Source of the DNA: Oryzias latipes
Taxonomy: Eukaryota; Chordata; Actinopteri; Beloniformes; Adrianichthyidae
Assembly (NCBI RefSeq): GCF_002234675.1
Contig: NC_019880.2
Span: forward strand, 16,853,756 to 16,917,755
DNA: 64,000 nt
Direction: 5' to 3'
This document shows positions 1-13,600 of the stretch, piece by piece (the stretch's first letter is position 1; every line of letters begins with the position of its first letter). Under the pieces are notes generated by a model. The model saw only the letters and a list, made by a program, of their open reading frames with translations. It made no database searches and was not told the origin of the DNA. The position numbers were made by a program, and so were the translations under genes.

Positions 1-3000
1 AGGATCACCAGGGCATGAAGAGGTCCTTGAATGATCGTCTCCTACGCTTACTAGGGGAGTTACACAAGCCAGCATTTTCTATTGAGGGGCTGTGGATTTT
101 TTTACCCCTTGATTGTTAGCAACTGAAGGCCTCTTTCTAACACACACTCTGAGCTGTTATCATTCATATGGCACTGTGAGCGTGTCAATTAAGAATGGGC
201 AAAGACAATTAGTTGAGGCTTGAAAGCATAACCAAAATGACCTCTTCCTACAGATAAGGTTCCTTTTCAGAGCATTTTGACGGTTAAGTTTCATCTGTTT
301 GCATCAGCATCCTCTCCCTTTAGGCTTTTGTTTGGCAAAATTGTTATTATGTATTTCATATAAAGTACCAAAACACAAAAAGTCTTTATTTTTCACTTTA
401 AAACTGTGTTTTTATGTATTAGTAGCTAGAATCTACTTTTGAAAAATATATTCAACGGGGACAAATAGCAATTTGATTCGCACGAACATATCTTCAAGTT
501 TTCAAGCAGAAAAAGTTCCAGACGCATCACAAGAGCCCAAAACCACGCCGTTAAACTTTAACTTTCAAATCAAAAAGACAGAAAAATGGAAACTCACCTC
601 TAAAGATGTCAAATTTTCACCTCGCACGTCCCGCTATCTTAGATTTTAAGTGCCGCCATCCAGATATAGAGTTTTGACAAAGTTTCTTCTTGAGACCTAT
701 TTAGCAAAAACGGTGCTTTTCAAACTTGGGTGTGAAGATGTCATCATCCGCTCGCCTTATTAAAAGTAAGACTGCAGCAATTGCTGAAGCGGCATCACAC
801 ACACATGCGCAGGCTGTGGAAGAGCAACCCAAAGAGTTTCCTGTCGTTGAAATGTTGAGGGTTGTGCTGCAGGCTTTAAACAGGTGCTCGCTGCACAGCT
901 GTGTGTGAGCAGCGGGGAACGTTTTTTCATGGCAAAGGGGTCAGGACAGCGCCTTTTCCTAAAGTGTTCCAACACAGTTGGCAAAAACGGGGGCTTTGGG
1001 TGGGCCTCGAGACGGCTGTGAGGAAATGTCTGACTTTGCATATTGAACCTTTTGACCTTTAAGGTGAGGCAGGGTGTGAGTGTGCAGCTGGGATGCTTGA
1101 TTATTTGAAAAGAAGCAGCAAAGAGGAAACCCAGTCATGTTAAAAGTTACAAATGCATCTCCAGACTGAGTGTTATTCTGGAGCAGAGGCTAAAAGTAAT
1201 GATGTCACACCTGTGTTTCCTGTGCAGCGGTTTAAAAGCCCCAAATTTAATGTCAAATGTTACCACAGCTAGATATTACCTCGTTTTATGTTCTATAATT
1301 GGTCAGGAAGATGTTTAAAGTAAAAAGTCAGATCCCTTATTGGCACAAAAAAGGTAAATTGTCCCACAATTCCTAAAGAAAAGGAACGTCTCTTCAATGT
1401 TCTGCTGAAAACATGAAGCCCTGCAGGCAAAGCATGTCGGATAGCTCAGAAAAAGCCTGCGCTGCTCTGTTTCCTACATTTGAGATGTTTCGAACTGCGG
1501 ACCGCATCCTTTTGTGTTGTGGTGAAGGGCTGCTTCGACAGAGCTCGCACGGGCAGGAAGTTGGTCCAAACACCGCTGAGACTGCACTGAGAAATGTGCT
1601 TGAAGACAACGCTGGTGTAGACTGCGGCTCGCTCACGCTGAAACCACTTGACTTCAGAAATCCTGAGGATGTGTGGGGCCGTTTCACTTTCTGACACATC
1701 GACCTGTTAAGGAGCCTTTTGGTGGGTTAAAGGGAAACAGCTTGACAACGGGGAAGGCAAAATCCAGCCCACTCCTTTCAGGTGTTGCTGCCGTTGGAGG
1801 TGACCTCTTGTCAGGTCTTGTTGGGGTATACCTTTTCCACACTTGTCACTACTTCTGAATGTGGTTGGAAATCACATTCTCTTACGCAAACTGAGATGAT
1901 ATCACAGAGCAGAAATTTTTCCATCCCACCTACCTTCAGATCGGCACAGATGCTGGCCTCTTTTGATGCTGTAAGATTTGGATTTGCTGCTCACAGATGC
2001 TCTCTGAGTGTAGTTCCAGGCTAAACTGATGAGTGCACAGTCTTTATTTAAACTGTAACATTAGCTCATAACAAAAAGCGAAAGTAAGCTGTCCAAGGGG
2101 GAAGTTGTCTGGCATGAGAAACAGGCCTGAGACCTCTTTTGCTTTCATAAAAAAATAGGTTTTAGGTGCACCTCAGAAGGTTTTGTCTGTTTTCTATGGT
2201 ATTCCTTGTCTTTGTCTCCCTGTTCGGGTCTCAAGTTCATGTGTCCTGAAGCACATGCTGATCAATCCCCCTCATTTCAGGGGCTGGCTGTTCTTTGAGT
2301 TCCCAGAGGCTTTGCAAAGTCTAAGATTCTGCACAGCCCTCTGAGGTTCTGATGTTTGGATGACAGACTGGGCCAAGAGTTTTAAGCAGAAGGTGGCTTC
2401 AGGATAGATCTCGGATGCATTAAAACTGGTGGAACCAGTGGTGTTAGCTAGTTGATCTGCTGGATTAACCATAATTGGAAGTTCTTTGCTTTATTGTATT
2501 TGAGTGAAAACGGACACCAGCAAGAAACATTTACAAGTGAATTAAAGTGATGAAAATAAAAACTTACATTGTAAGGCACTTTCTTAGTTATGTTCGACTT
2601 AGGCAGATAGACTGTAAATATGCTCATAATTAGGTTCTTTTTCTCTTTCAGTTTCTTTCCATTCAGTAAAAACACATATTGCTAAATTCTAAAATCTTTA
2701 ACTTGTTTTAAATTAATTTAGATTTGTCTGACAAAAGTAAAAAGAAACTAATGAAGAGAAACCAACACAACCTAACACAAGGCATAAAGCAAATGCAACC
2801 TGAACCACAACGCCAACGCACTAACGAGGAAAAAAAAGGAACTCTATCTTGACAAGAAAACTTCATCTTCACATCAAAAACTGATATGATAAAAAAAGGA
2901 TGAAGGGAAAAAAAGCAGAGCTATAATATGTAGTCGTGTACGTCCTGAAATGAACACATTCCCCACAGTAAAGAGACTTCTATCACAATCCTACCAAGTT

Positions 3001-5106
3001 AAGACAGAGTCCCTGTAATGATGGACACCACAACGTACCAGGCAAAAATCAAACCGCTCATGGACACAAAAGGAGTCCTTTAAAAGTAACCCACAAAATG
3101 AGAAAAGTACCTGTATATCACCACTAATATGAGACTATAAGATGCATACAAACACCCACAGATAATAAATCCCCAAGAGTACACTGTGTACTTTAAGATT
3201 AGATCTGCTCTCTATTGTTTAAAATATGAGATCTACCACAAATACAAAAAGCTTGATTTCATTTTATTTCTCAAAGATCCATGTAGACATATTAATACTA
3301 GATCTATAGAAATATTTGAGTCACCACAAAGAGCCATGAAGAAACATGACATCCTGAGTGAATGGATGAAACGAGGCAAGGTGAGTTTAAATTCAACCAC
3401 TTGGCAGTTCATATGCCCCTAATGGACTCAAAGGTCTGCTAACAAAATCAAAACAGCAAATTAAAAGGAAACAAAAGGAAAAAAATAACAAAAAAAATCC
3501 AAAATGCTTTGACCTTCTTGTACATTCGTTTACTGTAGGTGTAAACTTCTTTTACACCATCTAAACCAGTTCTTCAAATGACCACTGATGGTGGTCATTT
3601 GAAGAACTGGTCGTGAGCATGGTCAACCACATACAGCTGGTAGGTTCATCTGACTGGCCACGCTCACAACAAAACGCCTATATTGACAATCATACAATGT
3701 GAAAAACATTCAAAGGAAGTCCGAGGGCCAAACATACAATGGCAATGTCAGGATTTTATTCTATCTGGTTTATTGAATGCACATTTCTCAGCAGGAAGTT
3801 GACAAAAGACAAACCTGCTGGGTTCAGAACTACGCTCTGTGCCACTGTCTTGAAGGCAAACTGGTCTAATCCTAGGGTGATAGGGACACCAGGATATTTG
3901 GCTGATCTTCATTTCTCTGTTCATTTGCTGTTCAGAAACATCAATTTCTTGCAGGAAAAAGGGTTTTGAGTTTTAATTAAAATTCCCCATCTATACCTGC
4001 TCCATATTCTTTTGGACTGTTTTTGTTTAACAGTCCCACAAGTGAAGGAGAAAGATCTCCTCTTTGTCAGCTGAGCAATGGAAGTCAAAGCATGACCCCC
4101 AAGGTCAAAAAACAGCAATCTCTAACTATAGTTCCCTGACTAAAGGAAATGCATGTAGATGTCTAAAATGGATAAAGCATGAGATTACTACACAGTAAAA
4201 TCCACAAAGATTTCATTCATTTTACTTGTTAACAATCTACAATCAATGAACAAACACACAGAAGCTCTGTTGCATCTGGAAACTAGGACACCAGACCCGG
4301 GGCCCCTGGCTATACGCATAAACCTCGGGCCCTCTGGCTTTTGTCACTGCAGTGGTGAGACTGCAGAGATATTTTGGTCTTGTGAAGGAGAGGTGTAAAA
4401 ACTGCTGCATGTAGCCTCTGATTTCCCCCTGCCATGGACGAATGGGGCCTCAAGAGCTCAGAGTATTTACTTTAGGCACCTGCTTAACTGAACGTTCCTT
4501 TATCTGATCCTGTGTGCGCCCTGAATGCAAAGTCTTTGATTTATTCGAAGAACACGACATTTCAAACTGAACATGTGCAAACCTACAGCTTCCAGGCCCT
4601 TCATTTGGGGATTTAGGTAAACAGAAAAGCTGCTAATTGTTATTACAAGGTTCTTCTTTTCAGATAAATTGTTTTTTTAAATTATCGTTTCAATGTATTT
4701 CCCTTCAGATTAGGTTTGTGACTTTGTTGGCAAAGTGACCAAAGTGAATTAAATGAAATTTTTGAAAGTTCCCTTCAATTTTTTTCCAATAAGCCCTCTC
4801 CAGAGCATAGAAACATGTGTTTTTGCATCACAAAATATCCCTGATAACATTAAAACAATGAATTATCCTGCAGTCTCTTTTTAATAATGTGCAACAACAA
4901 AGATGCCCTGAATCATTCCAGCAGGAAGCTCAGACAGTAGGAAAGGTGTGTGCCTCCACAGGTCTGCATACAGAGGTTTCCTCATTCATGTCAGGCACAT
5001 GTGAAAGTTCATTTTCACACCAAGCCCTCAGTGAAGAGGAAATAACTGTGAAAACATTCTTTATGCCAACACAGAGGAGCTGGGAAGCTCCCCAGTTCAC
5101 CGAGTT
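1..5106. other. Intergenic region, no gene recognised
   Basis: I see no exon series, RNA gene or complete mobile element in this AT-rich stretch. Open frames around 1.4-1.7 kb exist on both strands but look like no family I know. The part next to 5107 must hold the 3'UTR of the minus-strand FAM167 gene; a canonical AATAAA on the minus strand at 4540-4545 is a candidate poly(A) signal. The only striking structure is the hairpin at 3565-3611. Confidence 0.6.
3565..3611. repeat. Perfect 21-bp inverted repeat (hairpin)
   Basis: Positions 3565-3585 are the exact reverse complement of 3591-3611, separated by the 5-base spacer TGATG. A second, imperfect stem follows: 3613-3625 pairs with 3655-3667, starting GTGAGC and ending GCTCAC. 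There are no transposon ends or target duplications around it. It could be a product of local template switching, a foldback remnant or a transcribed hairpin; the sequence alone does not decide. Confidence 0.9.
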
Positions 5107-5896
<790 letters not shown>

Positions 5897-5992
5897 CCGT
5901 GTGACTGGTCGCGAAAACCTTTCAAGGGAAACTTGTTGCGTCGGCGCTCCTTGGAACTGTAGCCCGGCGCAGAGCGCAACAGGTCCGGAGAT

Positions 5993-6000
5993 CTTTTATA
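5993..6000 (-). promoter_or_regulatory. TATA box of the FAM167 gene
   Basis: The minus strand reads TATAAAAG here, about 97 bp upstream of the ATG at 5896. A start site 25-30 bp further on (about 5965) would leave a 5'UTR near 70 nt. Position and match are good; the start site is inferred. Confidence 0.65.
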
Positions 6001-6089
6001 GGAACGGGAACAGTGACCGCCCATCCCGCACAGAACGGGAGGGGTGAATAATTTATTAGCTGTTTTAGATGTTTGGTCTCCTTAGTGGA

Positions 6090-6112
6090 CCCCCCCCCCC
6101 CCCCCCCCCCCC
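6090..6112. repeat. Poly(C) tract, 23 bases
   Basis: An uninterrupted run of 23 cytosines about 90 bp upstream of the FAM167 TATA box. On the FAM167 sense strand it is a poly(G) tract. Confidence 0.95.
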
Positions 6113-6710
6113 GGCAGACCTTCTGTGCACCACAGAGGGGCACCGTGAGACCCTAACACTTCATGGAACCTGGTTATAAATACAGACAATTGTTGGGGTT
6201 AAAAATGAGGTGGTACTGATTAAGGTCAGGGCCAGAGCCCGACCCTGACCTTATTATTACAAGGTAATAATAAACCAGTATTGTACAATAATGGGTATAG
6301 AGAACCCCCCCCCCCCATTTTTTTTTAAAACAGACCGTTTTATTTCAAGTTTGTAGAATGCAGAAAATGTTGAATTTTTCCTTGTAGTTAGAGCGACTTT
6401 TTGTAAAAAGTCATGGGGGGGGGGCTAGAATATAAGGTTAGAGTCAGAATCAAACACAGAATCTGAAGAAAACAACGTTTTGAGTTTAAAAATGAAGGTG
6501 AATTTAAAAAGATAACAGTTAAAAATTCATACTTAGCGAGTAGGAAATTTAAACCTTCAAAAATAAATGAATAAATAAATAAAAGTTTTGAGGAATGCAA
6601 ATGTTAATGTTAGTATATAAGGAAAGAGTAGAATTGTAACAATCAGGTTAACTTTTTAAGGTGAAGTCAGAATTTTACAAATCAAGTCAGAATTTTGATT
6701 AATCGGAATT

Positions 6711-6935
6711 CCATCCATCCATCCATTATAATATTGTTATTATTAACTGGCTATATCCCTTTTGGGGTCACAGGGTTGTCCGGCGCCTGTCTTTGCTACT
6801 GTTGGGCAAAAGCGGGTAACCCCTGGAGAGGTCGCCAGTCTGTTGCAGGGCACACAATCACTCCCTAGGAACAATAGAGTAACCAATTAACTTATCAAGC
6901 ATGTTTTTGGATTGTGGAAGGAAGCCAGAGTGTAA
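6711..6935 (+). mobile_element. L2/CR1-like LINE 3'-end repeat fragment
   Basis: The segment starts with CCATCCATCCATCCA, then has CCCTTTTGGGGTCACAGGG, TCGCCAGTCTGTTGCAGGG and TTTTTGGATTGTGGAAGGA. This is the recognisable order of a very common teleost dispersed repeat, which I attribute to LINE tails of the L2/CR1 type. It is non-coding and diverged. Related fragments lie at about 13.2 kb (minus strand) and at 59.1 and 60.0 kb. Confidence 0.6.
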
Positions 6936-7622
6936 ATCTGAAACCCAACATAAGAATTCATAATCATAGCTAAATAAGAAAAGTTAGATTAAAGTCAGAA
7001 TTATAAAATTAAAGCAAAATTCTGGGGGGAAAGTTAAATTTCAATAGTTTTCCCCCCTGAAATTTATACCGTTATTTTTTTTCTTGTTGCAATAATCCAA
7101 AACTTCTTTATCTTTACTATCATTGCTTTGTTAACGAACTTTTCTTTTTACATTAAATGCGTTAATCCAAATGCTTGTCCAATGTCCAACACAGCCTTAT
7201 CCATCCTTCAAATTTTTGTAAACATTTTACGCCTACAATTTCTGTTTGTGCACAGCTCCATCTGGTGGTCAGTTTATAAATTGCAACTATATCGATGTTA
7301 AAGTCAAAGTCCCCTACAAGGAAAATAACTGTCAAACGTGACTGCTACTTTCTAAAAAAAACAAAAAAAAAAACAATTTCTGGGGAAATGTTCCCCTCGC
7401 TAAAGTCGCTTTGAATGTCTCCATCAGTGTAATCCTTGCGTTTTTGGTAAAGGTTGATCAGTCGTCTATATAGGCTCCTTATCGTCAAAACATCGTAGAG
7501 TGCAGCGCTGCTCAACCAGCCCCGCGTGCGGCTCAAGAGGAAGCTCGCTTTCGTTTTCTCAAAACGCGAGGAAGTGATTTCGACGTGGGGGACAACTCTG
7601 TCGAGGAGGCCAGAGCAGTTCC

Positions 7623-10600
7623 ATGGAGTTTTCGGAGCACATTAAGACGGCCAACGTGGAGGACGTGGTGCTGCGAGAGCGCCAGCGGCCGCCGAGCAGA
7701 GGGACGCTGTGCGTCACGGGCCACCACCTGCTGTTCTCGGACAGGGAGGAGGACAGCTCCAGGCAGCTCCTGCTGCTCCTCAGAAACATTGATGCCATTG
7801 AGAAAAGGTGTGATGACCTCAAAGCTGATGATTTCATTCAATTCAGACATGAATTCTGCCTGATTGTTGAATTTCTGTAAACTTTCTGTAAACCTATAAT
7901 AATGGTTACTGTTCCTGACTTTTGCATGATCACTTTATTTAATCTCTCTAACCAGTGTGGAAAACCTTTCGGGCTATTCCGGCTTCTTCTCTAAAGCAGG
8001 CCACGGTGAAAGGTTGGACATTGTTGCCCATTGTCTGCTGTTTGTTGCCAAAGAAGGAAATTTGCTCAAGATTGCAGCAACCCCCTTTTGTCTCAGTCCT
8101 TTCCACATGAGCTCACTTTCTGTGGCTTTGCTACTAACAGCTTCTCAAACCTTGCACATGTGAGCCATTGCGGTCAGGAGAAGAAATCCTCCTCCATGGG
8201 ACAAGCGGGTTTGTTTCAGCTTCATGTCACGCCTATCTGCTTCACAACAGTCCCCAAACCTGCATTGCTCCAAGTCATATTCATGTGCGTGTCTCTGTAG
8301 GATGTCCGGATCTTCTGGGACAATAACCATCAAGTGCAAAGATATGCGTGTGATTCAGTTTGACATCCCAGGCATGGAGCAGTGTCTCAACATTGCACAC
8401 TCGATTGAGGTATAATAAGCCATATAAGGGTGTAACAATTAATCTACTGATGTATCGATTTATATTCCTACTATTCAACCAGATCAATATATCTGAGGCA
8501 AGTTGTTCATCGAATCCACCTATACTATTAAAAATGAAATCAATCGATTCTATCAATATTGGAAAATACCATTTGGATTGAGGAACAGTAGGTTTATTTT
8601 ACTATAACATTAAAACGACTGAGTGACATCACAGCGGACAACACACTTGCGATGTCAGCAAAAAACGATCGAGCCATCATTCCTGTCCAATGTGTGGAAA
8701 CCGATTCTGAGACCCGGGATTATGCTAACGAATCTCATGACCTTTCTGCAGATCCTGTCATGTCTGGATAACGTGTGCAAGATGTATCCTTTCTTTTACA
8801 AACCCACCGACTCCAACCTGCCGAAGCAGTGGGGCCTCTCGACCCCTGAAACGCACTACAGTAAAATGAAGGACCTTGTAAGCCGCAAATAAAACTCTAT
8901 TTGTCTCTGCAGTTCAAGGAGGAAAATCTTTCATGGCAACCTTTTTTTTTTTTCGGACAATGATTCAGCTGCCATATGACAGGAAAAAGGAGGCAGAAAT
9001 GCAGGGGTCACCATTCAGGATTTCCCTGTTGCTTAGCTTTCATTTGTTTTCCCTTAACGTCAGAATGTGCAGCTTGAAATCAGGCTTCAAATGTGAATGC
9101 CTTCCTGTGGGAATACAGGTTGCTATGGCGATAGGCCACACTTTAGAGACGGCATTGTTGAATTTGTTTTACGAGTACAATATTCTTAAAATAAGTGCCA
9201 TGTCTATGCATGCTTTAAAGGGGGACCTGGTTACGGTGCTCCGCCCAAATAGTCTGGAGTTTGAATTATATTAAAAGCTTTATTTCACGCTGAAACATAC
9301 TTTTTTTGGCATTGTGGACAGAGTCCACAGAAGTGATTTAGATGACGTTTTTCCATGTTTGTATCTTAAACCATCTGTGCAAATCCCAAGAGAACAACAA
9401 GAGATGATTTAGTTGACTTCTGGCACCAATTTATTCAGTTCTTTTCAAGAAAAATAAATTATATGTTTTTTAGGGTGTAAGTCAGTTAGATACTAATTTA
9501 AATGCTAAATTTAACCTCAAGTTTAACTTTAACCTAAGACCAAACTTTACCCATTTTCGTGGCTTTTACCGCACTTTGATCATTCTGTCTGTGTGTTTGC
9601 AGCACAAGAAGTGGAGACTAAGCAGCGTGAACAGAGACTACTCAGTGTGCCCCTCCTATCCTCCAGCTGTTATTGTTCCAAGCAGCATTGGCGATGACGT
9701 GTTGATAAAGGCGGCTAAATTTAGGCAAGGTGGTCGTTTCCCCGTCCTGTGCTACTACCACAGGAAGAACGGCATGGTGAGATTTTGTGTCAGTGCCAAT
9801 GGCTCACCTACAACCCGTCCTTACCAATTGAACCCCAACCGCTCAGGTGATCGTGCGCAGCAGTCAGCCGCTCACAGGAGCCAACAGGAAGCGCTGCAGT
9901 GAAGATGAACTCCTCCTCCAGGCTGTGATCGAGGGTTCTGACAAAGGCTACATCATCGACATGCGTTCTAGTCAGCAGGCCCAACAGGCCTGGATGACAG
10001 GTGGAGGGTTCGAGTCCAAGTCATGTTATGAGCGCTGGAAGAGGCTGCATCGACACATGGAAAGGTAGGTGCTGACATACTTGAGTAATTGTAAAAAAAT
10101 GCCCCTTGTGTGAGTTTTGTTTTTCTTGGTGGTGCACAGGGGTAAGGTTCTTCAGGAAAGTCTGATCAAACTAGTGGAGGCCTGCTCTGATGAATCCCAC
10201 AACATGGACCGCTGGCTCAGCAAGCTGGAGAACTCAAAATGGCTGTCCCACGTTCAGACTGCTCTGTCAACTGCAGGCCTGCTGGCAGAGTGTGTAGAGA
10301 GGTATGGACACAGTGAGTGCAGGTGTTTGCATAACGCAATGGATAAAATGTAACATACAAGTTACAGTCAGATGCTGTTCATCATGGGCTCCTAAAATTC
10401 TAATGACCGGAAGGCGTGTGGAGCTTCACAATAGCAGAAGTTTGTGCTCTGGTGTTTTGTGTTGAAATAAATACTGGAGATGGAGGACAGGTGAGGTCAC
10501 ATGACCTACAGGTTTGTTTGATTTGAAGCCAGTTTCTCAGCTCCACTGCTCTAATGAGTGCCATGAATGCATAAACAAGCAGAGCTGAGTATCACTTAGA

Positions 10601-13600
10601 AAATATGACATTTTATATTTTGATTCAATAAAATTCTTCACATAACTGGTGGTTCAAACTATTTAACAGTGGACATTTTATTAATTAAATTTGAAATTTT
10701 ACAAAAAAATAGATAAATAAAAAGAAAAAGTTTTTTTCCCCCATCATTCTTATGAATCAGTCTATACAATTTTAAAGTCAACTGTTTTTTCAATTAATCT
10801 ATTTTCCTAATGGCTACCTGGTGTGCTGACCTAACTCCTTTTGTTTCAGATTAAGCTTCAATCAGGAAGTTACCTTGGTGTTTTGCCTTGGTGTGTAAGG
10901 CTCTGAAAAAACAAATAAAACTAACTTTAGTTTCAAGGAAGTACAGGTTGTTTTTTTGTCTCACTTCAGACTAAAATAGTTAGCAAAACAGATTATGTGC
11001 AAGAACCTGTCTTTAGATTGGTGGAGGCCCCAGTAAACACCAGCATCCGATTCTCAAAAAAAGTACCAAAGTACCAAAACAGAGGTGTGTTCTCTTACTT
11101 TTGAGCATGCATAAGGTAATTCACAACAGTTCCCATTTAGTTCTTAAGCTTGGAAGTGCATATCACTGAATGTATATGAGAACTGGACTAAACACAAGGA
11201 GGTACCCTCTGGTTCCAAGAAGCCAGAATCCCATAGACAGACAAACTTCAGAAATAAGCAGCTGTTACTCAATCACTGAATTTGTCAGAATACCCATTCT
11301 TGACGTTTTAAACATGTTCTCCTTAATCCTTAATTTTTACATCTTTTTTTTGGAGTGCAAGTTATTCAAGTTATATACTGACCAATCAGAAACCTCAATA
11401 TAAGTATGTAGTGCCCGCTGGCCCCCCCACGACATACAGTTGAAATGCTTGATTGACAGAGTTTGCTTTCAAGTGGTAGGGGTGTGGTGTTGCAACAAGC
11501 TCCCTCCTGATTAACAAGAGTGGTTGCCATAGAAACGTTGACTCAGACCGATTCGGACCAATTGGTGCTCGCTGACATCATCTGGCTCCAACACGGCAGC
11601 GTTTGTATCATGAAAAATGACGACTGAATTGACTTCATGTCGCTGGAGCCTGAAGAAAGCCATTTTCTATGGATGATGTCGCACTCACTCGGTCCAACTC
11701 GCTTTTGGTCTAAATCCAGGGTGCAAATTTAGAGTAAAAAAATAAAAAAAGGCACTGCAGTGACTTCATTTTGTCTAACTTCCCAGATCCTAAAGGCTTC
11801 TCAGTAAATGGGCTGATGAGGAAATCCTCTTCAAACCAAAGTCTGGGATTCAAACATGTGGGAATCAGTCTGAAAGACAAACAGATTAAATCAACTTTTT
11901 ATGTGGCTGAAAATAAGAGAATTAGCCTTATGTTGGTCCATGAGTGAGCTAACCATAAAAAAGCCCAAAAACCTGATAAGGTTAAACAAAGTTGTTGAAA
12001 TATTGACTCTAAATGTGTTCACAATGATGTGAAATGGATGAAGATCATACATTAAATTGCTTCTTGAAGCTTTTTGCTGGTAGAACTGGATCTTCATGCT
12101 AAATAAAACAGTCACTACATTTTCGTGAATATTCTTTGGAGGAGTTGGCTCTGCATATGTAGGATGTATTTACAGTCTAAATCAGGGTTCACCAACCTTT
12201 TTGAGACCGAGGGCTATTTCATGGGCACCAAGTGGTATGAAGGGCGCCACTAAAAACCTCCCCCCCCCCCCCCCCCCAAAAAAAAAACCAAGACAATTTG
12301 AGGACTTCCTTTTGTGTGCCCTATTTTTATTTGCTCATTTTACACACAAAAACATGCATGAATTTTCTAGACTCGTATTACGGGGGGGGGGGGGGGGGGG
12401 GGGGGGGGGTCAAACTCAGTTGCAGAGGGAGCCTAATTTCAAAACAGACTTTAGGTTGCAGCCGAACAAGATAAATATTTATTGAACACACTAAAGCTAA
12501 ACTTTTAAACCTTTAAACCTTTAACTTAATTTTAACTTTTTAAACATAAATGTAAATAAAAACAGACAGGAATATTAATCCTCACATTAATGGATTACTC
12601 AACCACCTCAACCTATTCTCAAAATCTTTACATTACATGAATCATAAGAATGTCCAGAAATTGTGTAATTTATTTGATCTATTTAAACTTTTGTAATAGA
12701 CCCTTACTTTTAGTGATTATTTTTTAAGTTATATTTGTTTACATATTTGGGTTTTCTTTGTCTACCTTTATCTCAGAATTGATATTGTTGTCATTGACAG
12801 ACATGCCGTGGTTGTTTGTTGAATATTTGCTTCAATAAAAAAAAAAAAAAGATTTTTTTTGGGTGCATTCCCTGCGGGCGCCACAATGGGTGCTCGCGGG
12901 CGCACTGGCGCAGAGAGAAGTGAGAGCAGATACCCACAGATACCCACAGATACCTCAAACCTCGGCTGCATTCATGGTTTTTCCCTCTACCTCTGTGGAC
13001 TAGGGACGGTCATTCAGCTCTAGTTCATGGTTATGAGGGGACAGACTGCTCTTTGCTCATCAGCACTCTGGCTCAACTCATCGTGGACCCAAGCTGCCGC
13101 TCTCTGGAAGGCTTTCTGGCTCTGCTGGAGAGAGAATGGCTTCAGGTGAGGGTCACAGAACGTGAGCGAGTGGAGGCTTCAGTGTTTTATTGTTATTTGG
13201 AGTCAACAAATGAAGAATTTGTACTCCACAACGGACTGAGGAGCCCTCCACAGTGTAACCCACCTTATACCAACAGATGCAGGGATAGGCTCCAGCAACC
13301 CCTTAACCCCTAAAAGGGTTTCAGCGGGATTGAAATGTTTGAAATAAATTTTTTTTAATTGGCAAAAAATGTTACTGTTCTACTTTGTCATAGACACATT
13401 CAATATGAAGAGCACATTTACTCATTGATATTTACAATTAAAAAATAAAATAAAAGAAGATACAGCTCATTCAGGTTTGCAAAAAAATGTAGAAAGTCCT
13501 GCTGCATTTTGACAGATACACAAAGTTATTAAATCTTGCAAATATGAATTCCAAATTTTATAGACTAGATCAGAATTTAAATTTAATGTGCCTTGATATT

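Larger units (their letters stand above)
6001..7622. other. Divergent intergenic region between the FAM167 gene and mtmr9
   Basis: This 1.6 kb region separates two divergently transcribed genes. It holds a 23-base poly(C) run (6090-6112), a 12-base one (6305-6316), overlapping small hairpins (6221-6273) and an L2-like repeat (6711-6935). The last 100 bp are more GC-rich and should hold the mtmr9 promoter and 5'UTR; I see no TATA box there. Confidence 0.7.

Noticed and set aside
592-660. Minus-strand donor-like GTGAGT at 597-592, possible first exon of a gene lying to the left
   Set aside because: A single splice-like motif without coding sequence or promoter support; nothing beyond the window edge can be read.
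1394-1699. Overlapping open frames on both strands
   Set aside because: Low-complexity composition, no family resemblance, no splice or promoter context.
3322-3380. Open frame ending in a consensus GTGAGT donor, resembling an internal exon
   Set aside because: No similarity to a known protein, no convincing partner exon or acceptor; one good donor motif is expected by chance.
7533-7850. Minus-strand open frames over mtmr9 exon 1
   Set aside because: Shadows of a GC-rich coding exon whose plus-strand product is clearly Mtmr9.
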